Source: Pseudomonadota bacterium (GTDB taxonomy: Bacteria; Pseudomonadota; Gammaproteobacteria; Burkholderiales; Burkholderiaceae_C). From it: 64,000 nucleotides of DNA. The stretch lies in the NCBI GenBank assembly GCA_023387335.1, contig JAEWIF010000050.1:97533-161532 (forward strand), given 5' to 3'. A program made the translations under genes and the position numbers. The notes beneath the pieces were generated by a model. The model saw nothing but the letters and a program-made list of their open reading frames with translations. It did no database searches and was not told where the DNA came from. Below are positions 9,053 to 17,885 of the stretch, piece after piece (positions within the stretch are counted from its first letter, which is position 1; each line of letters begins with the position of its first letter).

Positions 9053-10399
9053 TTAAGGCGCCGCCCCGACGGTGACTGTGACCATGCGATCGGGCTGCAG
9101 CTTGCGCGCCATGGCCGCCCGCACGTCCTGGGCGCTGACCTTGGCGACCTGCGCGGTCCACGTGTCCAGGTAGTTCAGCGGCAGGTTGTGCCAGGCGATC
9201 GCCGCGACGTTGTCCAGCAGCTTGCGGTTGCTGTCGATGCGCAGCGGGAACCCGCCGATCAGGTAGTCCTTGGCGTCCTTGAGTTCCTGGGCCGTGGGGC
9301 CGTCGGCCACGAAGCGCGCCACCACGTCCTTGGCGACCTGCGTCGCCTGCGAGGCCTGGTCGGGCCGCGTCTGCAGGCCGATCGTGAAGGCGCCCGCGTG
9401 CAGGCCCGGCGAGAAGTAGCTGGACGCTCCGTACGACAGGCCGCGCTTTTCGCGTACTTCCGTAGACAGCCGCGACACCAGACCGCCGCCGCCCAGGATG
9501 TAGTTCCCGACCAGCAGCGGGAAATAGTCCGGGTCGCTGCGCTTGTAGCCCGGCTGGCCGATCAGCACGTGGGCCTGGGCCGACTGGAACGGGATCGCCT
9601 CGGTGAACGGCTTCGCCAGCGGCGGCACTTCCGGCACCGGGGGCAGCGGCGCGCACCCGTCCGGTCCTAGCGGCAGCCGCGCCAGCATGCGCGTGACGAT
9701 GGCATCGGCCTGCGCCCGGTCCACGTTGCCGACCACGCTGACCTTGGCGCGGCACGGCATCACGTGCGCGCGATAGAAGCGGCGCATGTCCTCGATGCCG
9801 ATGGCCGCCAGCGAGGCCTCGGTGACATCGGCGCCATACGGATGGCCGCTGTACACCGCGCGCTGGTAGGCGCGTGAAGCCACCGTGCCGGGCCGTGTGT
9901 TGGCCTCGCGGATGGACGCCGACGTGCGCGCGCGATCGCGCTGCCAGACGTGTTCGGGGAACGCCGGCTCGCCGAGCTGGCGTGCCGCCAGGTGAATGGC
10001 ACGGTCCAGCAGCGCCGGTTCGGTGAGCGAGCGCAGGCCGAAGCTCATGCGGTCGCTGCCGGCGTCGCCGCCGAAGCCCGCGCCCAGGTCGGCCCAGGCC
10101 TCGCCCAGCTGGTTCTCGTCCATCTCCGGCTCGCCGTCCCGGGCGAGCAGGCCCTTGCCGGTCATCGACGCGGTGACGCTGGCCAGGCCCGCCTGGCCGG
10201 CCGGATCGCGCCGGTCACCGGCGTCGAAGTCGATGTTCACGTCGACCATCGGGATGCTGCGGCTCTCCACCAGGTAGACCTGGGCGCCGCTCGGCTGGGT
10301 CCAGTGCTGGATCGGCAGCGCCGCGAAGGCCGGCTGCAGCGCCAGCAGGGCGAGCACGCCGAGGCCACGAACGAACAGATTTATTGCTTCGATTGCCAT
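9053..10399 (-). CDS. M16 family peptidase-like subunit lacking the zinc site
   Basis: A 448-aa exported protein of the insulinase/processing-peptidase (M16) family. The N-terminus is a signal peptide ending near AFA. At the place where active members have HxxEH this protein has AGLASVTASM, so zinc ligands are absent. The rest of the fold, including the RGLSYGASSYF-type segment near two thirds of the length, is kept. Paired bacterial M16 proteins usually comprise one catalytic and one non-catalytic partner. The catalytic one is the gene immediately upstream, 15 nt away, so a heterodimer is likely. Confidence 0.88.
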   Translation of the reverse strand: MAIEAINLFVRGLGVLALLALQPAFAALPIQHWTQPSGAQVYLVESRSIPMVDVNIDFDAGDRRDPAGQAGLASVTASMTGKGLLARDGEPEMDENQLGEAWADLGAGFGGDAGSDRMSFGLRSLTEPALLDRAIHLAARQLGEPAFPEHVWQRDRARTSASIREANTRPGTVASRAYQRAVYSGHPYGADVTEASLAAIGIEDMRRFYRAHVMPCRAKVSVVGNVDRAQADAIVTRMLARLPLGPDGCAPLPPVPEVPPLAKPFTEAIPFQSAQAHVLIGQPGYKRSDPDYFPLLVGNYILGGGGLVSRLSTEVREKRGLSYGASSYFSPGLHAGAFTIGLQTRPDQASQATQVAKDVVARFVADGPTAQELKDAKDYLIGGFPLRIDSNRKLLDNVAAIAWHNLPLNYLDTWTAQVAKVSAQDVRAAMARKLQPDRMVTVTVGAAP

Positions 10400-10414
10400 G
10401 CTGGTTCCCGCCTC

Positions 10415-11857
10415 CTAGTGCCGCAGTCCCGCCGGCGGCGTGCGCGGGCGCGCGGCCGGATCGCGCGGCAGCGGCCGCAGGGTGCCGACGGTGAGTTCGT
10501 CGTCGCCGAAATACCGGGCCGCGACCGCCTGCACCTGCTGCGCCGTGACGGCCTTGAGCCGCTCCATCAGCCGCTCGGCCGAGTCCAGCGGCAGGCCCCA
10601 GGCCCAGTAGGAGCCCAGCTCGCGCGCCTGGCTGAAGACCGAATCGCGCTTGTAGACCTCGGCGGCGATCCAGCGCGTCTTCACGCGCTGCAACTCCGCT
10701 TCGTTCACGCCTCCCTTGGCGACCCGCGCCACTTCGGCGCGCAGCGCGGCCTCGAGCTGCTCGGTCGTCTTGCCCGGCGCGGGCACGCCGTCCAGCGTGA
10801 ACAGCTGCGGGCCGCGGCCCCACAGGCCGTTGCCGGCGCCGGCGCTGTCGGCCACGCGATCGGCGCCCTGCGTGAGCGCGCGGTCCAGGCGCGCGCCGCT
10901 GTAGCCGTCGAGCACCGCGGCCAGCACCGTCAGCGCCAGCGCGTCGTCGGCCTCGGCGCTGGGCTCGAAGCTGCGCAGCTGCGGCACCTTGAACGACAGC
11001 GACACGTACGACTGCTCGGCCGGCGCCTTGTGCTCCACGCGCCGGATGCCGGCCTGCTGCGGCTCGGCGCGCGGCTTGCGCGACGGCACCGCGCGCGCCG
11101 GCAGGCTGCCGTAATGGCGCTCGGCGAGCCGCCGGACCTCGGCCGGGTCGACGTCGCCCGCCACCACCACGGCCGCATTGGCGGGCACGTACCAGCGTTG
11201 GTAGAACTCGCGCGCGTCCTGCGGCGTCATCGCTTCCAGGTCGTTCATCCAGCCGGAGATCGGCCGGCGATACGGCGAGGCGAGGAAGGCCGTGCCGCTG
11301 ATCACCTCGTACAGCATCGAGCGGGGCGAGTCCTCGACGCGCAGGCGCCGCTCCTCCTTCACCACTTCCAGCTCGCGCTTGAACTCCTCGTCGGGCCAGC
11401 GGTTGTGGGCGAAGCGGTCGGCCTCCAGCCGCATCAACTCCTCCAGCTTTCCCGCCGGGATCTGCTGGTGATAGCCCGTGTAGTCGCGTCCGGTGAAGGC
11501 GTTCTCGCGCCCGCCCATGGCGGCGATGCGGCGCGAGAACTCGCCGGGCGCCAGGCGCGGCGTGCCCTTGAAGAGCATGTGTTCGAGCACGTGCGCCACG
11601 CCGGTGGTGCCGTCCACCTCATCCATCGCGCCCACGCGCACCCACAGCATGTGCACGGCGGTGGGCGCGCGGCGGTCGGGCTTGACGATGAGCGTCATGC
11701 CGTTGGCCAGCGTGTACTGGACCGGCCGCTCGTCGGCGGCGGGGGCTGCTGTGGTTCGGGGGGCGGGGGCCGACGGCGCTTGCGCGGATGCGCCGCCACC
11801 GGCGAGGAACAGCGCGGCACAGCAGGCGGCGGCCACGCGTCGCAGGGGGTGTTTCAT
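10415..11857 (-). CDS. M16 family zinc metallopeptidase, catalytic subunit
   Basis: Periplasmic zinc peptidase (480 aa). After an Ala-rich signal peptide (cleavage near ASA at 23-25) comes a Pro/Ala-rich linker and then the inverted zinc motif HVLEH at residues 89-93, with the distal Glu expected in the ELEVVKEERR region. It is the first gene of a two-gene operon with a zinc-less partner. The start codon overlaps a perfect palindrome (11857-11874) shared with the divergent ftsY. The natural substrate is unknown; relatives degrade peptides or mature secreted proteins. Confidence 0.92.
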   Translation of the reverse strand: MKHPLRRVAAACCAALFLAGGGASAQAPSAPAPRTTAAPAADERPVQYTLANGMTLIVKPDRRAPTAVHMLWVRVGAMDEVDGTTGVAHVLEHMLFKGTPRLAPGEFSRRIAAMGGRENAFTGRDYTGYHQQIPAGKLEELMRLEADRFAHNRWPDEEFKRELEVVKEERRLRVEDSPRSMLYEVISGTAFLASPYRRPISGWMNDLEAMTPQDAREFYQRWYVPANAAVVVAGDVDPAEVRRLAERHYGSLPARAVPSRKPRAEPQQAGIRRVEHKAPAEQSYVSLSFKVPQLRSFEPSAEADDALALTVLAAVLDGYSGARLDRALTQGADRVADSAGAGNGLWGRGPQLFTLDGVPAPGKTTEQLEAALRAEVARVAKGGVNEAELQRVKTRWIAAEVYKRDSVFSQARELGSYWAWGLPLDSAERLMERLKAVTAQQVQAVAARYFGDDELTVGTLRPLPRDPAARPRTPPAGLRH

Positions 11858-11874
11858 AGAATCCCTTGATTCTA
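11857..11874. promoter_or_regulatory. Perfect palindrome between divergent M16 and ftsY genes
   Basis: TAGAATC-CCTT-GATTCTA is a perfect 7-bp inverted repeat in a 29-bp divergent gap. It overlaps the M16 start codon and ends 12 nt before the ftsY start. It could be an operator or an RNA hairpin that limits ribosome access to the M16 gene. No known regulator motif is recognised. Confidence 0.35.
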
Positions 11875-11886
11875 GAAACCCACCCG

Positions 11887-13044
11887 ATGTTCAGTTTCTT
11901 CCGCAGAAAACCGGCGGCCACCCCCGCACCCGCCCCGGCTGCGACGCCCCCGACTCCCGAAACCGCCGCGCTTGCACCCGCTCCCGTCGCGCCAGTCGCG
12001 CCCGTGGCGGCCCCCGCGCCGGCGCCTGCACCGACGCCGGCGCCGACACCCGCTCCCACGCCCACGCCCGCCCCTTCCGGCGGCCTCATCGGCAGCGCGC
12101 TGGTCCGGGCGATGGAAGTGCCGGCGCCGTTGCCGGTCGCGCCCGAACGCCAGGGCTGGATGGAACGGCTGAGCGCGGGCTTGCGCAAGACCGGCTCCAA
12201 CCTGTCGCAGGTGTTCACCGGCGGCACGATCACCGAAGAGCTCTACGAGGAGCTCGAGTCGGCCCTGCTGCTGGCCGACACCGGCGTCGGCGCCACCGAG
12301 TACCTGCTGGCCGAAGTCAGGCGCAAGGTCGCCGCCACAGGCGCCACCCGGCCGGTGCAGGTCAAGAACATCCTGGCCGACACCCTGGCCCAGCTGCTCA
12401 AGCCGCTGGAGAAGGAGCTCGTGATCGGCGAGCGGCAGCCCACCGTGATCATGGTCGCGGGCGTCAACGGCGCGGGCAAGACGACCTCGATCGGCAAGCT
12501 CACCAAGCACCTGGCCGACGACGGCGCCTCGGTGCTGCTGGCCGCGGCCGACACCTTCCGTGCCGCGGCGCGCGAGCAGCTGGCCATCTGGGCCGATCGC
12601 AACACGGTGGAGATCGTCAGCCAGGAAGGCGGCGATCCGGCCGCGGTGAGCTTCGACGCCGTCAACGCCGGCCGCGCGCGGGGCAAGGACGTGGTGATCG
12701 TCGACACCGCCGGCCGCCTGCCCACGCAGCTGCACCTCATGGAGGAGCTGCGCAAGATCAAGCGCGTGGTGCAGAAGGCCCAGGCCGACGCGCCGCACGA
12801 AGTGCTGCTGGTGATCGACGGAAACACCGGCCAGAACGCGCTGGCGCAGGTCAAGGCGTTCGACAACGCGCTGGGCCTCACCGGCCTGGTGGTCACCAAG
12901 CTCGATGGCACCGCCAAGGGCGGCGTGCTGGCGGCCATCGCCCAGGAAAAACCCGTGCCGGTGTACTTCATCGGCGTCGGCGAGAAACTGCAGGACCTGG
13001 AAACCTTCAACGCCCGCGAATTCGCGCAGGCCCTGCTGGGTTGA
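11887..13044 (+). CDS. ftsY: Signal recognition particle receptor FtsY
   Basis: SRP receptor GTPase that docks ribosome-nascent chain complexes at the membrane. The 385-aa protein begins MFSFFRRKP, an amphipathic membrane-targeting start, followed by a long Ala/Pro/Thr linker (about residues 15-70). The NG domain then carries G1 GVNGAGKTTSIGKL, the DTAGRLPTQ motif and TKLDGTAKGG. The start is ATG 11887; an upstream TTG at 11866 would place residues inside the palindrome. Divergent from the M16 operon and followed 10 nt later by selD. Confidence 0.97.
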   Translation: MFSFFRRKPAATPAPAPAATPPTPETAALAPAPVAPVAPVAAPAPAPAPTPAPTPAPTPTPAPSGGLIGSALVRAMEVPAPLPVAPERQGWMERLSAGLRKTGSNLSQVFTGGTITEELYEELESALLLADTGVGATEYLLAEVRRKVAATGATRPVQVKNILADTLAQLLKPLEKELVIGERQPTVIMVAGVNGAGKTTSIGKLTKHLADDGASVLLAAADTFRAAAREQLAIWADRNTVEIVSQEGGDPAAVSFDAVNAGRARGKDVVIVDTAGRLPTQLHLMEELRKIKRVVQKAQADAPHEVLLVIDGNTGQNALAQVKAFDNALGLTGLVVTKLDGTAKGGVLAAIAQEKPVPVYFIGVGEKLQDLETFNAREFAQALLG

Positions 13045-13054
13045 GGAGCCCGCC

Positions 13055-14116
13055 ATGAACGCAATGACCCCCGCGGCCACCGAGCCGCGCCTGACCTCCC
13101 TTTCGCACGGCGGCGGCTGCGGCTGCAAGATCGCGCCCGGCGTGCTGTCGCAGATCCTGCAGAACACCGCCCGGATGCCGATGCCGCCCGAGCTTCTGGT
13201 GGGCATCGAGACCGCCGACGACGCGGCGGTCTACCAGCTGAACGACGAGCAGGCGCTGGTCGCGACCACCGATTTCTTCATGCCGATCGTGGACGATCCG
13301 CACGACTTCGGGCGCATCGCGGCCACCAACGCGATCAGCGACGTGTACGCGATGGGCGGCAAGCCGATCCTGGCGCTGGCGCTGGTCGGCATGCCGGTGA
13401 ACGTGCTGTCCACGCAGACGATCGGCCGCATCCTCGCGGGCGGCGAATCGGTCTGCCGCGCGGCGGGCATCCCGATCGCGGGCGGCCACACCATCGATTC
13501 GGTCGAACCGATCTACGGGCTGGTGGCGCTCGGCCTCGTGCATCCCAAGCGAGTCCGCCGCAACGCCGACGCCAGACCCGGCGACCGGCTGGTCCTGGGC
13601 AAGCCGCTGGGCGTGGGCGTCCTGTCGGCGGCCCTGAAGAAGCAGGCGCTGGATGCGGCGGGCTACGAACGGATGATCGCCACGACCACCCGCCTCAACA
13701 CGCCGGGCCCGGACCTCGCGGCGCTGGACGGCGTGCATGCGCTGACCGACATCACCGGCTTCGGCCTCGCGGGCCACGCGCTGGAACTGGCGCGCGGCGC
13801 CGGCCTGACGGTGCGGCTGGATTGGTCGCGCGTACCGCTGCTCGCGGGCGTCGCCGACCTGGCCGCCGCTGGCCACGTGACGGGCGCCTCGGGCCGCAAC
13901 TGGGCCGGTTACGGCGAACAGGTCGTGCTGCCGGACGGGTTCGGTGCGACGTCGCAGGCGCTGCTCACCGATCCGCAGACCAGCGGCGGCCTGCTCGTCT
14001 CGTGCAAGCCGGAGAGCGTGCCGGACGTGCTGCGCATCTTCCGCGCGCACGGCTTCGAGGACGCGGCGGAGATCGGCGAAGTGGCCGCCGGACCGGCGCG
14101 CGTGGTGGTCCGCTAG
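13055..14116 (+). CDS. selD: Selenide, water dikinase (selenophosphate synthetase)
   Basis: Makes monoselenophosphate from selenide and ATP, the selenium donor for selenocysteine and for 2-selenouridine in tRNA. The 353-aa protein aligns from end to end with E. coli SelD as I remember it. The active-site motif GGGCGCK supplies Cys22 and Lys25 (equivalents of Cys17 and Lys20), and TTDFFMPIVDDPHDFGRIAATNAISD and DPQTSGGLLVS regions are kept. The catalytic residue is Cys, encoded by TGC, not selenocysteine. No selA, selB, selU or selC is in the window, so the selenium end-product is not shown. GAGG precedes the ATG. Confidence 0.96.
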   Translation: MNAMTPAATEPRLTSLSHGGGCGCKIAPGVLSQILQNTARMPMPPELLVGIETADDAAVYQLNDEQALVATTDFFMPIVDDPHDFGRIAATNAISDVYAMGGKPILALALVGMPVNVLSTQTIGRILAGGESVCRAAGIPIAGGHTIDSVEPIYGLVALGLVHPKRVRRNADARPGDRLVLGKPLGVGVLSAALKKQALDAAGYERMIATTTRLNTPGPDLAALDGVHALTDITGFGLAGHALELARGAGLTVRLDWSRVPLLAGVADLAAAGHVTGASGRNWAGYGEQVVLPDGFGATSQALLTDPQTSGGLLVSCKPESVPDVLRIFRAHGFEDAAEIGEVAAGPARVVVR

Positions 14117-14427
14117 TCCTCGACGGCCTGGCGCACCCACTCGGCGTACGCCGGGCTCGCGCCCATCGTCTGCCAGAGCAACTGCGGCACCTCGTACGGG
14201 TGCTGCTCGGCCATGAAGTCCTGCAGCGCCGCAAGCCGTGCCGGCAGCGACTTGATCGTCAGGCGCACTTCGGCGTCGGCGCAGGTCTCGCCCTTCCAGC
14301 GGTAGTGCGACTGCACGCCGTCATCCAGCTGCACGCAGGCGACAAGCCGGCGATCGAGCAGCGCGCGCGCCAGGCGCTCGGCGTCCTCTTTCGACGCCAC
14401 GGTGGTGGTCAGGCTCAGGACTTCCAT
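14113..14427 (-). CDS. cutA: Divalent-cation tolerance protein CutA
   Basis: Small trimeric PII-like protein (104 aa), linked in E. coli to copper tolerance; its molecular role is unsettled. The CutA signature is clear: RLVACVQL near residues 27-34, HYRWKGE, then the C-terminal HPYEVPQLLW. ATG 14427 gives the usual length. It converges on selD with a four-base overlap of stop codons (CTAG) and is divergent from the Mpo1-like gene, with a 69-bp shared upstream region. Confidence 0.95.
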   Translation of the reverse strand: MEVLSLTTTVASKEDAERLARALLDRRLVACVQLDDGVQSHYRWKGETCADAEVRLTIKSLPARLAALQDFMAEQHPYEVPQLLWQTMGASPAYAEWVRQAVED

Positions 14428-14496
14428 GGAGGCACTATCCGCGGGGACCCGCCCCGGACCACAATCATCCTTCCAAAAAACGGCCAGGAGACAGCC

Positions 14497-14958
14497 ATGC
14501 AGACCATCAGCGAACCGACCGCGGCCGCCGGCACGCGCCGGGTCGACGCCCTGCTCGCCCACTACGCGGAAAGCCACCGCGATCCGAAGAACGAGGCGAT
14601 CCACTGCGTGGCCATCCCGCTGATCATGCTCAGCCTGCTGGGCCTGCTGTCGGCCATCCATCCCTGGGTGGCCTACGCCTTCGTGGCGGCCAGCATGGTC
14701 TATTACGCGCGGCTGTCGATGGTGTTCCTGCTGGCCATGGCCGTCGTCTCGGTCATCGGGCTGGCGCTGGTCCACGCGATGGGGCCGTACGTGCTGCCGA
14801 TCTCGGTGGTGGTATTCGTGCTGGCCTGGATCGCCCAGTTCGTGGGCCACAGGATCGAGGGCCGGAAGCCGTCGTTCTTCGAGGACCTGCAGTACCTCTG
14901 GGTCGGGCCCCTGTTCGTGCTGAGCCTGGCCTTCCGCAAGCTCGGCATTCGCTGGTAA
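14497..14958 (+). CDS. Mpo1-like (DUF962) membrane protein
   Basis: A 153-aa inner-membrane protein with about four hydrophobic helices. The DUF962 hallmarks are His residues in HYAESHRDPKNEAIH near the N-terminus and GHRIEGRKPSFFEDLQYL near the C-terminus. Yeast Mpo1 of this family is an iron-dependent dioxygenase shortening 2-hydroxy fatty acids; bacterial members are uncharacterised, so a lipid role is inference. The start ATG follows AGGAGA at good spacing. It is monocistronic, between cutA (divergent) and rpoH. Confidence 0.88.
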   Translation: MQTISEPTAAAGTRRVDALLAHYAESHRDPKNEAIHCVAIPLIMLSLLGLLSAIHPWVAYAFVAASMVYYARLSMVFLLAMAVVSVIGLALVHAMGPYVLPISVVVFVLAWIAQFVGHRIEGRKPSFFEDLQYLWVGPLFVLSLAFRKLGIRW

Positions 14959-15015
14959 TGTTGGCGCACACTCTCTTTTAGAGTTAGGCGACAATTAGGG
15001 ACCCGTCGATCCGGG

Positions 15016-15049
15016 AACCCGTGGCCAGCGGGTGGACTCCATACGGGTT
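15016..15049 (+). other. Inverted repeat in the rpoH upstream region
   Basis: AACCCGT (15016-15022) and ACGGGTT (15043-15049) form a 7-bp stem around a 20-nt loop that itself can pair. It lies 40 nt before the CIRCE element. It may be part of a leader if transcription starts upstream; otherwise it is of unknown use. Confidence 0.3.
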
Positions 15050-15088
15050 TCCTCCGATTTCCGCTATCGCGGAGATTGAACTTGCACC

Positions 15089-15115
15089 TTAGCACTCCCT
15101 CTAACCGAGTGCTAA
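15089..15115 (+). promoter_or_regulatory. CIRCE operator (HrcA-binding site) upstream of rpoH
   Basis: TTAGCACTC at 15089-15097, nine bases, then GAGTGCTAA at 15107-15115: an exact match to the CIRCE consensus TTAGCACTC-N9-GAGTGCTAA. CIRCE is the operator of the heat-shock repressor HrcA. It lies 31 nt ahead of the preferred rpoH start. A weak -35-like TTGAAC at 15077 with a -10 falling inside CIRCE would let HrcA block RNA polymerase. HrcA itself is not in this window. Confidence 0.95.
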
Positions 15116-15146
15116 CATGCCACTCGAAATGAAAGGATCAACCGGA

Positions 15147-16079
<933 letters not shown>

Positions 16080-16098
16080 GCCACGCCTGCGTTGAACA

Positions 16099-16123
16099 AG
16101 CCCGGCCCGTCCGGGCTTTTTTT
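16099..16123 (+). terminator. Rho-independent terminator of rpoH
   Basis: AGCCCGG (16099-16105), five-base loop, CCGGGCT (16111-16117), then an unbroken run of seven T residues to 16123. It starts 19 nt after the rpoH stop. Confidence 0.93.
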
Positions 16124-16181
16124 CGCCCTGCTCGGCCACATGTAACAAGGTGCCGGGGGGCTCGCTCACAATGTGAGGGAC

Positions 16182-17885
16182 ATGCATTTCGTCTTCCGTT
16201 GGGCCCTGCTCGTCTGCCTGGGCCTGCTGGCCGGGATCACCGCGCTGGCGCAACCCGCCGCGGCGCCGCTGGTCCTGGAGAACGGCGGCACCGTTCCGCT
16301 GGAGGGGCAGGCCCTGTACTGGGTCGGGCCGTCCGGCGTGAAGTCGCCCGAAGAGCTTGAGCGAGCCGGCGCGAACATCGCCTGGAAGGTGCGCGAAGCC
16401 GGGCAGCAGCATCGCCTGGACGGCGAGGCCCTGTGGGTCCGCTTCGACGCCGACGTGCGCGGGGACGAGGCCTGGTTCTTCACCGTCGCTTCCTCCGGCA
16501 TCGACCGGGTGCAGATGTTCCACCGCGCCGACGACGGCCGCTGGGTGGTCCAGGAAGCCGGCGACAGCCGGGCGGTGTCGCAATGGCCCGTGCCCGGCCG
16601 CGTGCCCACCTTCGAACTGGCCCGCCCGACCGGCCATCCGGTGACCTACTGGGTTCGCATCGAGCACGCGCGGGTCGACTTCGGCGCCGAGCTCACGCTG
16701 CGCAGCCAGAGCAGCCTGCTGGCCGTGCGCGAGCGCGAGCAGTTCCTCATGGGCGGCTACTTCGGCGTGGCGGTACTGCTGGCGCTGGTGGCACTGGCGA
16801 ACGCGGCCACGTACCGCGACCGCAACTTCGCCGCGTACGCGATCTACCTGATCACGTTCACGCTCGGCCAGGCCGCCTACCTGGGCGTGGGTGCGCAGCA
16901 CCTCTGGAACGACGACCTGCAGTGGAACGCGCTGTCCACCTTCCTGCTGCCGGGCCTGTCGGCCGTGGCCGCGCTGTGGTTCGTGCAGGTGGTGACCGAG
17001 CCCGCGCGCTTCTCGCGCCTGCTCAACCAGATCGTGTGGGGCCTGATCGTGGCGCTGCTGGCGGCGGTGGTGCTGGACACCTGGTTCCCGAGCCGCGAGA
17101 TCATGCATGCGCGCCTGGCGCTGACGGCGGCCGCGCTGGCACTGGTGTCCGTGGTGATCGGCTACGTCTGGCGCAAGGGCGACGACGCCGAGATCCGGAT
17201 CATCGCGCTGGGCTTCGTGCCGGTGCTGGTGATGGCGCTGTTCCCGATCGCGCGCGGACTGGGCCTGCTGCCCAACAGCCTCTTCACCCGCTACGGACTG
17301 GCGATCGGCGCGGCGATGGAGATGCCGATCCTGTTCTACGCGCTCAGCCGGCGCGGCAGCCGCCGCCGCGAAGCCCAGCTGCGCGCGTCCGCGCTGCCGC
17401 GCACCGACGCGCTGACCGGCCTGGCCGACCGCCGCAACCTGCTGCAGCGGATGGAAGCTTCGCTCAAGCGGGCGCGCAGCCAGCGCCACACCTGCGCGCT
17501 GCTGGTCGTTCGCCTGGGCAACTACGACGCCATCGCCGCCGAGTACGGACGCGAGATGCTGGACCGCGCGCTCGTGGTCACCGCCTCGCACCTGCGCCGC
17601 TGCGCGGCCGACATCGACCTGGCGTCGCGAGTGGGCGAACGCGACTTCGCGCTGCTGCTCGAAGGCCCGACCAGCAGCGACCTGGCGAACGCGCGTGCCC
17701 AGCAGGTGGTGGCGAGCGGCCTGCGTCCCTCCGCGGCGCTGCCGCCGGAACTGACGCTGCGGCTGCTGGTCACGGTGGCCGCGCTGCCCGGAGAGCAGGT
17801 CGATGCCGCGTCGACGCTGCAATGGATGCTGGCGACCTCGGCCGCGGTGCGGCCCGATACGCGCAAGCAGATCCGGATGCTCTAG
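16182..17885 (+). CDS. 7TMR-DISM receptor with degenerate GGDEF domain
   Basis: Membrane receptor of 567 aa. Order: signal peptide (to about residue 24), a beta-rich extracellular 7TMR-DISMED2-like domain to about residue 180, seven hydrophobic helices to about residue 395, then a GGDEF-fold domain starting at RTDALTGLADRRN. At the active site the motif is GERDF (residues 485-489) instead of GGDEF, with V for the preceding residue, so diguanylate cyclase activity is unlikely. Such domains can be receptors or regulators in cyclic di-GMP signalling. The start ATG follows GAGGGA; a GTG nine bases upstream is the alternative. It converges with the next gene (4-nt overlap). Confidence 0.85.
   Translation: MHFVFRWALLVCLGLLAGITALAQPAAAPLVLENGGTVPLEGQALYWVGPSGVKSPEELERAGANIAWKVREAGQQHRLDGEALWVRFDADVRGDEAWFFTVASSGIDRVQMFHRADDGRWVVQEAGDSRAVSQWPVPGRVPTFELARPTGHPVTYWVRIEHARVDFGAELTLRSQSSLLAVREREQFLMGGYFGVAVLLALVALANAATYRDRNFAAYAIYLITFTLGQAAYLGVGAQHLWNDDLQWNALSTFLLPGLSAVAALWFVQVVTEPARFSRLLNQIVWGLIVALLAAVVLDTWFPSREIMHARLALTAAALALVSVVIGYVWRKGDDAEIRIIALGFVPVLVMALFPIARGLGLLPNSLFTRYGLAIGAAMEMPILFYALSRRGSRRREAQLRASALPRTDALTGLADRRNLLQRMEASLKRARSQRHTCALLVVRLGNYDAIAAEYGREMLDRALVVTASHLRRCAADIDLASRVGERDFALLLEGPTSSDLANARAQQVVASGLRPSAALPPELTLRLLVTVAALPGEQVDAASTLQWMLATSAAVRPDTRKQIRML

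Noticed and set aside
15117..15119. ATG 15117 as rpoH start
   Set aside because: It abuts the CIRCE arm and has no ribosome site; ATG 15147 has AAAGGA at good spacing and matches RpoH N-termini.
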